Below, one piece after another: positions 22,733 through 33,426 of a stretch of 64,000 nucleotides of DNA. Under the pieces are notes generated by a model. The model saw nothing but the letters and a program-made list of their open reading frames with translations, had not been told where the DNA came from and did not search any database. A program made the position numbers and the translations under genes. The DNA comes from Apiosordaria backusii. Taxonomy: Eukaryota > Ascomycota > Sordariomycetes > Sordariales > Lasiosphaeriaceae. The stretch spans positions 310,001-374,000 of the forward strand of contig JAUKTV010000015.1 of the NCBI GenBank assembly GCA_030549205.1, in the 5' to 3' direction. How positions within the stretch are numbered: the first letter of the stretch is position 1; every line of letters starts with the position of its first letter.

Positions 22733-24502
22733 TTAGCGACTCCTACGGCTTCCAACACAGCTGATGCTGTCGCTCGGTGCAATGCTATCAGCATCGTCAT
22801 CATCATCCTCTTCATAGCGAGCGCGGCTGCTTCCTCCAGCGCTTCGAGGAAGTGGCGCAGGCCGGGTTGAGTAGTATGGGCCAGCTTGACTATCATTGGG
22901 GTAAGAAGCCTCGCGAGCTGAAAGGTAAGCCGGGGCCCTGCCACTGGTGGGGAGTGGGTCGCGCGCCGACATGTACGCAGGAGCCCGGCTATCCGAGAAT
23001 GGGATGTGACGGGCCGAGCCATAGCTGTCTTCCCGAGTGTATCCCCGAGGACTGCCGCTAACCTTGTACGTGGTGGTGGTCACACGGCTGCCTGACCTTG
23101 AGTGTGAGATTGGATGCGATGATGGCAGGTAAGGATCTGCTGGCGGTGCGCGGAGCGTGTTACTTGACCTCTGGCTCCGGGAAGACACATAGCTGTCTCG
23201 TTCTGGGCCGTCGTAGGTATAACCGCGTTGAACAATGGGCGGATGTTTGGAACCCTTGGAGCTCACGTAACCGCGGTAATCGGAATCCCCAAGAAGATAT
23301 GGCTCCCGGTTGTTGGCCGCTTCGCTGCGTGGGCGCACAGAAGCCCGCGAACGGGGTATTGAGTGACGCCCCCGCGTATCGTCATACGTGCCATCCACGT
23401 CTCGGCTCCTGGGTGAGTCGACATGGCTATATCGAGCAACATAGTCTGGCGCCGGCCGTCGATAGTCGAGACCGGAACCATACTCGTCAGAATACCGCAT
23501 CTTGTCCGTGGAACGATCCGCATCCACATACCGGGCCTTTCGATCCGAATAGGGGTCGTACTTGTCTGGGAAGGCGGACCGGCGACTGAAGGGCGGAGTA
23601 TTATAATCCTCATGTGCCGAAGCACGGCTGCGGTCGCCCCTGACCATGTTGTAAGTAAGGGCAGCTCCGGCAGCAACGCCAGCAACACCAAGCAATGTCC
23701 CAACAACGGCGCCGGCGCTTAGCCCCGTCGAGTTTTCTCTGGCCGAGGCAGCCGGTTCGTAGCTAGAGGTCCCAGTTGTGACGCTGCGCTTCAGCGCCGC
23801 CGGAGGAGGTGGTGGTCGTCTCACGTCGTCGTCGTCGTTGTCGTCGTGGTAGTCTCCGTCTTCTTCTTCCTCGTAGTCGTAGTCGTGATAGCTCAAAGAG
23901 CGCCGCGGGTCGGCCCGGGGTGGACCGCTGTAGGCAGAACTGGCACCAGCAGGAGCTGGTCGTGACGAGCCTGCCACGTCGAAATTCCAGGTCAATATGC
24001 GGCTTGCTTCCTCGTCGGTCGACCTCGTACGGCGGACAGTCGGACCGCTGTAGTGTGGAGGGTACTCGAGCGGAGGCTGGTACACAATTTCCATGTTGTT
24101 GTAGTCCAAGTCAATTATAACCACGCGGGTCCCGCCACCGTGGGTTGTTGTCCGGTGGGCAGATGCGCCACTGGCCGCCGGGTAGGCCTCGGCAGGGTGG
24201 CGCAGGTATGATGTGTCCCGAAGATCGGGGTTAGCCCGCAATGCAAATTCGAAGGCCTCGTCGGCCGCGTCCGGCGAGGGAGCGCTGACCACTATGCGTG
24301 AGCGCCTCAGGGGCCGGTCTCTGCTGGCGACCACCTGGCGGAGCTGAAAAACTGGATCCCGTCCCGAATTGCCAAACGTGACTGACGGGAAATGCCCGCG
24401 TTCTGTGCTGATGTGTCGGAGGCCCAGGGGTTCAAGGATGGCGGAATAGAAAGACAACGAGGAGGTGAGGTCCTCAACCTCCAAGAAAGGGAGATGGGGC
24501 AT
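22733..24502 (-). CDS. VOC-fold (glyoxalase/dioxygenase-like) protein with membrane segment and long disordered tail
   Basis: A single exon encodes 589 aa, starting at MPHLPFLEVEDLTSSLSFY. That start was chosen because the VOC-type beta-alpha-beta pattern begins there; upstream in-frame residues are low quality. The VOC fold covers about residues 1-135 and ends in RVVIIDLDYNNMEIVYQPP, similar to the metal-site strand of glyoxalases. An acidic run and a PPPPPAA stretch follow. A Gly/Ala-rich hydrophobic segment at about 261-287 (VVGTLLGVAGVAAGAALTY) may span a membrane. The rest is Ser/Arg/Tyr-rich and disordered, ending with an acidic DDDDD cluster and GSRRSR. The enzymatic activity and substrate are unknown; metal ligands cannot be confirmed by eye. 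Confidence 0.8.
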   Translation of the reverse strand: MPHLPFLEVEDLTSSLSFYSAILEPLGLRHISTERGHFPSVTFGNSGRDPVFQLRQVVASRDRPLRRSRIVVSAPSPDAADEAFEFALRANPDLRDTSYLRHPAEAYPAASGASAHRTTTHGGGTRVVIIDLDYNNMEIVYQPPLEYPPHYSGPTVRRTRSTDEEASRILTWNFDVAGSSRPAPAGASSAYSGPPRADPRRSLSYHDYDYEEEEDGDYHDDNDDDDVRRPPPPPAALKRSVTTGTSSYEPAASARENSTGLSAGAVVGTLLGVAGVAAGAALTYNMVRGDRSRASAHEDYNTPPFSRRSAFPDKYDPYSDRKARYVDADRSTDKMRYSDEYGSGLDYRRPAPDYVARYSHVDSPRSRDVDGTYDDTRGRHSIPRSRASVRPRSEAANNREPYLLGDSDYRGYVSSKGSKHPPIVQRGYTYDGPERDSYVSSRSQRSSNTLRAPPADPYLPSSHPISHSRSGSRVTTTTYKVSGSPRGYTREDSYGSARHIPFSDSRAPAYMSARDPLPTSGRAPAYLSAREASYPNDSQAGPYYSTRPAPLPRSAGGSSRARYEEDDDDDADSIAPSDSISCVGSRRSR

Positions 24503-26756
24503 TTTACACGGGGAAGAGGGGGTTGGTTGCGCCTCAACAGCGAGGCAGCAGCCTTCGGCAAGAACACAACGGCAAGAAGCGTGTGTGATGAGTGTGGTGG
24601 TGCAACGCGACGACGGCAGCAATAGGCCGGCAGACGGTCGAACTGAGTGCCCAAAACAGCCTTGGGGGTGTGATGCTGTGGTGTTCAGGGCGCTGTGGCG
24701 TGACAAGGTACGATGGCAGGGGTTCTCCCGTGAGCTGGTGTCCAAGCAAGCGCTGCCACGGAGATGATCTGGACCATCACAAAAAGACCCAAATTGCTAG
24801 CCCAGCTGCCCGCTTGACTCTTCTCTGGGGATAGTGTAGAACTTGGGCTCCTGGGAGGCCGTGTCGCAGCGTGTTTGTGATGTTGGCCACTCGAGACCAA
24901 AGGGAACAATAGTGAAGATGATATTCGCGCTCTGCAAAACGTTGCTCAGCTCGCTTGGTATGGGTGGAACGCTGAGCAATTTGGCAACAACGGCAATGTG
25001 TGCGTCGTCCATGCAACGCAGCACACAGCTCGAAACCACTTGGGAAAAAGGCATGGGAATTATGGGGTATGAAAGGGCTGGCAAAACGGTGCCCAACCTC
25101 CAGAACGGGCAGCCATTGGGAGATGTTGCCCCGCAGCTGGTGATGCTCCTGACGCAAGTGGTTGACTGGGTCCCCAGATCTGACATGATGAAAACCATCT
25201 GGACGAAGTGAACTTTCTTGACAGGAACTGCAAAACCGGGCAATTCGCAATGACACCTTAAAGATCCCTCTCTCCTGCATACGTCTTCTGCGAGTCTGCT
25301 GAGCCATGCCATCTTGTGCAACGAGCATACCAATCCACTATCCGTACCCTATGTGCATTCCGTCGAGGACTGCCAAGTCGGGGTTCTGGGTAGAAACATG
25401 CCGCTCCTTCGTAATCCCGTTAGACGCCTGAAGCCTCAGTAAGTGACAGGGCTCAGCCGGCAGGCTGTGGTTGTTCCTTTTTTTTCAAGACCGGGCCATC
25501 CCGTCGCTGAGAGGATGCCACGTCGAGATACGCCAGCACTGGCTCGCTAGTTCCCTGGTTGCTGGTGCAAACTATCACGTCCGGTCTCCTTGGAGTGACT
25601 ATCTGGGATAGGAGGCCCCCGTGGCGAGAGAACTGACAAACCGACATGATGAATGTTCGATCGACCGGTCATGTTTTACGGCCATGGAAAACTCTTGGAT
25701 CTCAACTGACAATGGGGCCTGCGAGGAAGCGGGGAAGAAAAACGAGAGGTTGCGGTGTTGAGGATGAACCAATCGCATGGATTGCAACACCCTCGAGCCA
25801 AGATTGTGTTCCTGGATTTGAGTGGTCCAGGAAGCAAAAGACGGAGTGATTGCATGCGGCCCCGCGTGAGAGGCCGCCCTGATGCGGGGCCCTCCCGGAG
25901 TGAGTGTGATTGCTGTTCCGGACTGCGTTGAGCGCCTATGACGGGCAAGCGAGACCTCGGGTGAGCCCATCACAGATGCCGGGCGTCGTGCGGCACTGCA
26001 GCGACACGGCTCAGCAGTGGCTGTTCTTGGAAGTGCCTGGCTGCCTGGTAGGAAAGGCACTCCAGATACAATCGAGATTAGCGGTCGAGCATAACATTAA
26101 GGGAATCAACAAATCAAAGGCTTTGCGCATAGATGTGAACCAAACTCCTGAAGCCATATCAGTCAGGCAACTCCCAAATCGCATTATGCTACCGCACTCT
26201 CAACTACTTCGCCCCCATGCAAACATCTCTCGATACCACACAACCATCTTCCAGTTCCAGTCTTTCCAGCCTGCCTAGCTACCCTAGTGAGGGTCTTGAA
26301 CTCCCCTCATGCTTTCTCAGTGTTTCCCATTCCTTTGAGCTTGAGGAGCCTGGAGCAGGTGTAGTAGCTGTTACTGTTTGCAGTGTCGCTTACCACGGCG
26401 CAGCAGTATGGTTAATGTGTCGGTTGATGGGCTGCATCATTAAAGAAAGAAAAATAGGAGCAATAATAAAGAAAGGCGAGGAAAAAGGGGAAACGTGAGC
26501 CAAGTTGAAGTAGCACCACGCAGACGACGAAAGCGTCTTGGATCCGTTGTTGAACGCCCCATGTTTTGGTTGCAAAAACACCGACAGCTCAAGCACAGAC
26601 GACCCAAGTTCCGGCAGACAGTGACCGTTCACCGCGATGTTGTATCACGGAACAGATCATTGCGACCGCAGCTCCCCACCCAAGAGACGGAGAGGCCGAC
26701 AGATCTTTTCATCCTATACCCCCATTCCATGCCGGCGTTGTTGTCGACATGACTGA
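24503..26756. other. intergenic, 2.25 kb, no recognised gene
   Basis: Lies between the VOC-fold gene start and the EMG1 stop. Open frames of 178 and 183 codons (minus) and 122 codons (plus) overlap at 24777-25333, but none shows a known domain and they shadow each other. It should contain the promoter of the VOC-fold gene. Nothing else is supported. Confidence 0.45.
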
Positions 26757-27950
26757 TCAGAGAATATCCCAGCAGTCTTCGGCGGCGTGACAGAACTTGC
26801 TGCAGGCAACGCTTGCTGAAAGGCTGTAATTGCTGATCGAGATCTTCTCGTCCACATAGGCATCGGCGAAATTGTCAGCACCCTTGGCCATGGCGCCGAC
26901 AAAGACGCAGATGCTTTCGTCATCACCGAGGGTGTCAACGTAGTCGCGCACCCGCACCAAGGGGGCTTCGAAACTGAGCGTGACCTTTCGGCAGTTCGGT
27001 GGAAGATGGTCGGTGATGGGGTTCTGAATCACCTTTAAGAGCTTCTCCTGTGAGTTGGCACCCTTGATGGAAAGGCGATGCAGGAGCTGCACCATCAGAC
27101 CGGCGAAGCGCTTGAAGGTACGCGGAATGCGGACAGAGGGTGACACCTCGATCAGAACGCCCTTGGCGGTCTGAATGTAAATCTGGAGTTTCCCTGCCTT
27201 GTTTACCGGGGAGTCGAGAAGGGTCAGGAGGCACTGCGAGTGAGAGGACATCGGTCAGCAAGTGGCACTGATTTGCAAAAGGGTGAGTCGTGGCTAATCC
27301 AAACCTGATGAGTGATATCGGGGCGGGCATCGCTGATGTCCCTGTTCATCTTACGCATAACGCCGATATGTTCGTCGCTGTTGAGCAGGGAGTACTTGTC
27401 CTCCCTCTGCATGCCCATACGGCCAGCGCCGCCGTGAGAGGCCTTGTATGTTTCGAGGCTGGCATTGGAGAGGACGACGATAAGGCGCTTGGTGTTTTTA
27501 TCGGTTGGTGGGATAGGCACATGCTGCTCGGCGACCAGCTGCGGCAGCGCTGGGGGAGGCAGCGATTGGGTACCTGTCATGTTGGTTTGCCTGGTCAGAA
27601 CACCGTAATTTGTTGAAAAAAAGGATTTCTGCACAGGAAGTTCTGTGGCTGCCGTTCTGATGTTGGCAATAGTTCAGTTTGCGAGGGAGGAAAAATTGGG
27701 ACGCGCTGATCGAGGGGGACCCAGCAGTAGTTGGGCTCATCGAGCCAAAGCACCTGACTGAAAAAGTGGGGTCATTCTGAACTGGCCATCTGCCTGCCAA
27801 ATGCCCTTCTAAAGCCGCAAAGAGAGGAAAATCCACCGATAAAAGATGTCTCGGCCTACCCGCTGAGACAGAGTCGTTGTGGCAAAAGTGTAATGTAGTT
27901 GGAAACTTACGGGGCCGCTTGCCAGCGCGGTACTCGGGGGAGGAAGACAT
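26757..27950 (-). CDS. EMG1: 18S rRNA pseudouridine N1-methyltransferase Nep1/Emg1
   Basis: Exons 27950-27911, 27573-27305 and 27233-26757 encode 261 aa, close to the usual family length of about 250-270. The SPOUT-fold enzyme methylates the hypermodified pseudouridine of 18S rRNA and is needed for small-subunit assembly in the nucleolus. The protein carries RLIVVLSNASLETYK, LLNSDEHIGVMRKMNRDISDARPDITHQ and CLLTLLDSPVNKAGKLQIYI, highly conserved in Nep1. The first intron is long (337 bp) and its 3' splice site lies in ATGACAG, so a nearby ATG at 27580 is removed; translation from that ATG would lose only the variable N-terminus. A 71-bp intron splits HQ from CLLTLL. The 5' side is a 2.6-kb divergent intergenic region. 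Confidence 0.92.
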
Positions 27951-30580
27951 GTTTGGGGTTGACGGGAGTGTGGCTGAGACAAGAGAGGACAGGCGAAACG
28001 AAAACACGGCGTCGACGATAATGGGGCCGCTGATGGTTTTATTTCTGAGTTGGATAGGATGAGCAGGAAGAAAGCAAGCTTGGAAGAGGAACGAGTCTTT
28101 AGCAAAAGCTTCGGCGTGTCAAGTTCAATTGGCGGTGAACAAGGTAAGAAATAGACAGTTGAGAAAAGGCACGGAGGAAGGCGATGGGGGCTTTTAATGC
28201 CAAAAAGAAAAAGGCGCCGAACCACAGACTCAGGTCGGGTAATAATCTACCTCTCTAGGTGGCATCTACCCGGAGTTTGGTGGGTACGGAGCCTGGAGGA
28301 GTCGGGTTCCGGAGAGCATGTGCAACCTTGAAGTGCTTGAGAGATAACCTGGAACACCCCAGCCAGGACAACGGAGCAGCACCTCAATGGGGTTGACGAT
28401 GACCCGAATTGCAACTTGTGGCACAGCAACCTGCATCATGGAGCTGAAAACAATGGCTTTCCTGCATTCCGTCTTAGCATTGACACAGATTTTTTGGGGC
28501 TCTTGCAATGCAACCCATCCACTCCATTTTCCAGGGACGCCGAGGGGCAGCACACGCGGGATCGGTGAGATGTCTCTCCACTCCACCGCGCCCCATCCTT
28601 TCAGACTCGAGACTCTCATTCAGATGCTTGCTATCTAGAGTTTGTTGTTCCGTCGGTGATCCACCTATCGGGTTCAGGCTGTGTGTGGATTGAGTTGAAG
28701 CTGAAGCAGTCCGAGTCTCTCTCCAAACGAGCGTTCATGATCAACACCGCCAGCCAGGGGTCGTTTAAGCTTGTTTTTCAAACTCTCCACCAACCCCAAG
28801 ACCTTGACTTGGCAAACCAAGGGCTGCCAAGATCACGAGATCTGATTTTGCATCAGTGCACCATGTAAGTAGCTACCTTAGGTATTATTGGCGGTCATGA
28901 TGTGGATGCCTTAGCGATTTAAACAACTGGTCACTCAAGCCCTCGCTCGCACTCTGTCCGACTCGGGTCCCGGGAAGCTGACACTCGTCCCTTTCGCACT
29001 ATCGTCTGGGTGCGAACGTTGGATGGACAAAGGGAAGTGCGAGACCCGCTCGTGGCCCTCCTTTGGACCCGACCTTCATCATGACTGAACGATACATGAT
29101 GAGCCAGTAACCCCTCCAAGAGTGTTAGATGCACCAAAACCGACCTATTTCAGAGCATATGTAACTAACATTTACTAGTAAGACTGGGCTCGCAGACAGG
29201 AATCCATAGTGTTTGAGTCGTTCAAAGTGCTTGGAGGTAGATACATAACAAGTCGTCTATAGAGGGTATTCTCATGGTGTATGTAAGGTAGCTGGCGGTG
29301 TGGTTCCAGGAAGCGGCCTGGGCCGTTACACCGTTCTTCCTTCTGACAGGGTCGGGCCTCGTTTCACACCACGATGACCCCACTCCCCCGCACCCTACGC
29401 CTCTGAGAGTTGAAGATCTCCAAAATGGCACGTGCACATGTTTCCCGTTGAAACTTGGGACAAACCCCAGCACGTCGGGACTGTTCACGGAAACGTTCTG
29501 CTCACGCAACTTCATACTCGGCTTCTTGCGAGGGCCGGCTTCCGGCTCTGGCTTTTGGAGAGAGCCCAAGCCCGCCCAGTTGAGTTGAAAGTCGCCGAGT
29601 CCCAGTCGGGCATTTTGTTAACAACAACTTTAGTCGCGCCTCGGTCTTGAGAACTTGTGCAGTTGTGCAGTTATGTTCCCTCTATGAAACCACCATAGGC
29701 ACACTTATGCGCCGCCATGATCGTCAGTTGTGGTTTTCCAAAACGTCGCCGTAAAAAACAGCGTGGACAGGTCTTGTCATTTCCCCTTTCTTCTGCTAGG
29801 TCACACAATCGCTGGCCTTCGTCGTCTTCTGTCATCACTCACCTTGGCTGTGGTCTTTGTCGTGGTCGTCGCATCTGTGGTCTACATGGCCGACACGATG
29901 CTGAATCTTCCCCAGACTGCGATTTTCGAAATGAGACTCAACCCAAACCCGAGCATCACTACTTCTCCCTCGTTTTTTCTGCGGCGTTTTCCCACCCTCG
30001 ATATCGTCTGATCTTCTGGGCTTCCTCGGCCTGGTCTCCCACCGCCGCCACCTCATTTTCCCGTCCTTCCCCAGAACCATCTTACACCAACAGCTGAACG
30101 AATCTAGACAGATTCCCCGAACCTTACCCTTTTGGACTCTCATTTCGTTCTTTGCCACTGCTTCCATCTCATACACTGTTTCAAGAGCGCTATGCGGCCA
30201 GTTGCTCTCACCACTCGCTCTGCCCGGGGCCGTCCTCAGGTTCACCGTCACCTCTTCTCTCTTCGGCCGAGGCGATGGATCCAAGTGGCCTCGCCTCCCT
30301 TACAAGTGCACATGTTGAGCTCGATGGGCCTCATATAACTTATCACTTCAAGCCACCTCCGGGGTCGAGGTTTTATTTTGCGACTTTCTTCTTCTTGTGT
30401 ACGTTGGCCGGCTCTCGGTTTTCCTTTGTTCTTATTCTCCTCCTTTTTCTTTGATCCACTTTCCAGCCAGGTCTGGACAGATCACGTTGAGCGTGGATCT
30501 AACCTGACTTTCGTTCTCTTCATACACTCGTTTCTAGACAGCTGGTTTGTATCGTTCATTAGCCTCGCCAGTCTGGCACT
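27951..30580. other. intergenic, 2.6 kb, divergent promoter region of EMG1 and the secreted-protein gene
   Basis: The longest gene-free euchromatic gap in the window. The right part (about 29750-30580) is rich in CT runs on the plus strand, as in fungal 5' leaders, and may be transcribed leader of the secreted-protein gene. Only small shadow-like frames occur. I see no tRNA or 5S gene. Confidence 0.45.
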
Positions 30581-32277
30581 ATGGCTTTCAAAAGACTCTT
30601 CGGGGTCTCCTCGCTCATTTCCCTGGCCCTTGCTCAAGCGCAAAACAACAATCAAGGGGGCGCCACACTGGATCCAGAAGTCATCCAGCAGGGCTCCTTC
30701 GTCGATGGCAAAAGTTCTTTGGGTGCCGAGGCGGTTCAGGCAGCTTCGGCCACCTCCCAGAACAATTTTATCAACTTTTGCAAAGGACAAACACTTACCA
30801 ACGGTCTACAAATCACCACCGGCTCTTGTAACGGCATTGGTATGCAAAGAAAGACATGAGTGGCTTCATGAGACGATGCTAATCTAATCTTCATATAGTG
30901 ATGGGCCAGATCCCTGCGAAGGACAGAATGATCTCCTCGGTCATTGTAAATCCAGCGAACGGCGCCACTATCCCGTCTAACCAAGACTTTGAGATTGTTG
31001 TCCAAGTGACAAACCTCAACGCTGGCGCCTTCACGAATGCTGCTGCCACTTATTATTCGGCTCCACAGCAATTGGATAACGGAAACGTGGTGGGACATAC
31101 CCATGTTACTGTGCAAGACACGGGCGCCGATTTGAATCCCCAACAGCCAATGGATCCACAGGAGTTCGCCTTCTTCAAGGGTATCAACGACGCCGGCAAC
31201 GGTCAGGGCAGACTCAGTGCTGCGGTGACAGGTGGCCTCCCGGCTGGAAACTACCGCGTTTGCACCTTGACATCCGCGGCTAACCATCAGCCTGTTATCA
31301 TGCCGGTCGCCCAGCGCGGAGCACAAGACGATTGTATCAGGTTCACTGTCACAGGCAATGGAAACACACCAAACGAAGCTGCCAACAATGGAGCCAAGGG
31401 ACAAGCAGCAGCAGCTTTGATTGCTGATGCCGTTGCCCTCGGCCCCGGCGCCCCTAACCCTGGCGGCAACGCCGGCGGAAACAACAATGCTGGAGGGAAT
31501 GCCGGTGGTAATGCTGGAGGAAACGCCGGCGGAAACAACAATGCTGGAGGAAACGCCGGTGGTAATGCCGGCGGCAATGCTGAAGGAAATGCTGGAGGAA
31601 ATGGTGGCGGTAATGGTGGCGGCAATGGTGGCGGCAATGGTGGTGGAAATGGTGGTGGAAATGGTGGTGGAAATGGCGGTGGGAACGCTAGTGAGAACGC
31701 CGGTGGTAATGCCGGCGGCAATGCTGGAGATAATGCTGGAGGTAATGCTGGCGGTAACGCTGGTGGTAACGCTGGAGGCAACGCTGGAGGCAACGCTGGA
31801 GGTAATGGAGGCAACGCTGGGGGCAACGCTGGGGGTAACGCGGGCGGTAATGCTGCTGGCGGTAATGCTGCTGGCGGTAATGCTGCTGGCGGAAATGCTG
31901 CTGGCGGAAATGCTGCTGGTGGAAACGCTGGTGGTGAGAACGCTGGTGGTGAGAATGCCGCTGGTGGGAATGCCGCTGGTGGGAATGCCGCTGGCGGGAA
32001 TGCCGCTGGCGGGAACGCCGCTGGTAACAACAATGAGAATGCTGGCAACAACGCTGGCAACAACGCTGCTGGTAACAATGAGCAGGGAGATGGTCAGAAT
32101 AGAGAGGGCAAGGGCAAAGGAAAGGGCAAGGGCAAAAACAATGGCCAACAAGGACAAGAAGGTCAACAGGGACAAGCGGGCCAGGAAGGTCAAGCCGTTG
32201 ATCCCGCAGCAGCACCTCCACCTCCCGCAGCAGCTCGTCTAGCACGTCTCGCCCGCCGGCGGAGATTCATCGCATGA
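30581..32277 (+). CDS. secreted protein with conserved N-terminal domain and Gly-Asn-Ala repeat tail
   Basis: Exons 30581-30839 and 30899-32277 (59-bp intron with GCTAAT branch site) encode 545 aa. A signal peptide is clear (MAFKRLFGVSSLISLALAQA). Residues about 25-250 match a fungal secreted family of unknown function: NNFINFC, NGLQITTGSCN, YYSAPQQL, GHTHV, FAFFKG and ANHQPVIMPVAQRG are recognisable, and four Cys could form two disulfides. As I recall, some database entries misname this family ribosomal protein S17; nothing ribosomal is visible. Residues about 274-462 are nearly pure GGNA/GGNG repeats with later AAGGN variants. The tail is Lys/Gly then Gln-rich and ends in a basic segment (RLARLARRRRFIA). 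It may act at the cell wall or hyphal surface. Confidence 0.82.
31462..32080 (+). repeat. 12-bp-type coding tandem repeat (GGNA/GGNG tetrapeptides)
   Basis: About 600 bp of degenerate 12-bp units (GGN GGN AAY GCN or GGN) inside the secreted-protein gene. Purer blocks occur, such as repeated AATGGTGGTGG-type units at 31601-31680 and GCTGCTGGCGG-type units at 31850-31920. Long open frames on other strands and frames here are composition artefacts of the repeat. Confidence 0.85.
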
Positions 32278-33426
32278 GCACCATTGATCGGGTGTGACTA
32301 GGAACAACCGTATATACCCTTTGTTTTTTGGCGGGAGGAAAATGGTTCCCTTTCTCCTTAGAGCGATGTATGTTGCTGAGAGTGAGTCTCATGGGAAGAT
32401 GGCATGGAACTTATAGAAAAGGGGCTGTATTTCGTAATGATTTTATGCACAGGGTTAGGGTTCGACTTCTGGTAGTTTTTGTAATTCATTGCGCTCTTCT
32501 TGAGACTGTTGCTTGAATTAAGCTCGGAAGCATGACGCAAGATGCGTCTCCAAACCCAGAGCACGGAATAGGAGCTTGGCAAGCCACCTCCCAGTCGTAC
32601 TTGATCTCATTGGTCTTTAATTGTGTTTGAGGAGGGGTCCAGGCTACAATACGTCATCACACAAAGGAAAGATGGTCCAGATCTAAAGCATCTCTTCCTG
32701 CCTGCCGTTTTTGAAGTTCACTGTGGTTCAGAATAGCAACATCAGCGTCAAAAGTGTCTTGTGCATGTACCTATCTGTAGAAAGGTAGGTAGGCGCGTTA
32801 CAGGCACCTTACTCTGCACAACGGCAACCAACACGGATCCTCAGGAAGGGAAGCAGGTGCTGGTGGAATTGCATTGCCTTTCAACAAGACTTCCACGAGT
32901 CGACTGGGGTGACCAGTTCACTTTTGGCCGACATCCCGATCAGCAGACAGCGCAACCCCGGTCAATCAAAAGGGCCCCAAAGAACCCTGTCCAAGCCCAG
33001 CTCCTTTCCCAAAAGGGACCATCCGCCAAGCACTTCAAGACGACGACGTCGTCGGTCGACATCACCGCCTTGACCTCTCCGATCGCCTCCCCCAATCTAG
33101 CATACACTGCTGCCGCCATTCCTGCCTTTTTCTTCGTCTCTTTTCCGATACCGCGCCTCGCCGATAACACAAGATACATTATAATCCCTAACCCCTTCTC
33201 TGTGCGATACTCCGCCCAGGTTTGTAAAAGCATTCTGTGTCGCATATACGTCCCTATCGTTTCATTTCTTGCTGGTCTTTTGCGCGCAACACGGGGGGCA
33301 GCCGCTCTCCGTCCCAAATATCCGAGCTAACCTTTGGTTTATCAGCCTTCAACGAGTCGACACCTGTGCGGGCAAACTCTAAAGCGCCTATATGTCTTGT
33401 CATCACGCATCGCATTAGCACCGACC
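32278..33426. other. intergenic between the secreted-protein gene and SLM1
   Basis: 3' flank of the upstream gene and 5' flank of SLM1. The part from about 33050 is pyrimidine-rich and likely leader sequence. No gene recognised. Confidence 0.5.

Noticed and set aside
30736..32245. Long open frames (185-485 codons) on other frames of the secreted-protein gene
   Set aside because: They are produced by the 12-bp Gly-Gly-Asn coding repeat, which is open in several frames; their translations are low-complexity Pro/Ala/Leu or Ser/Thr/Ile mirrors of the repeat.
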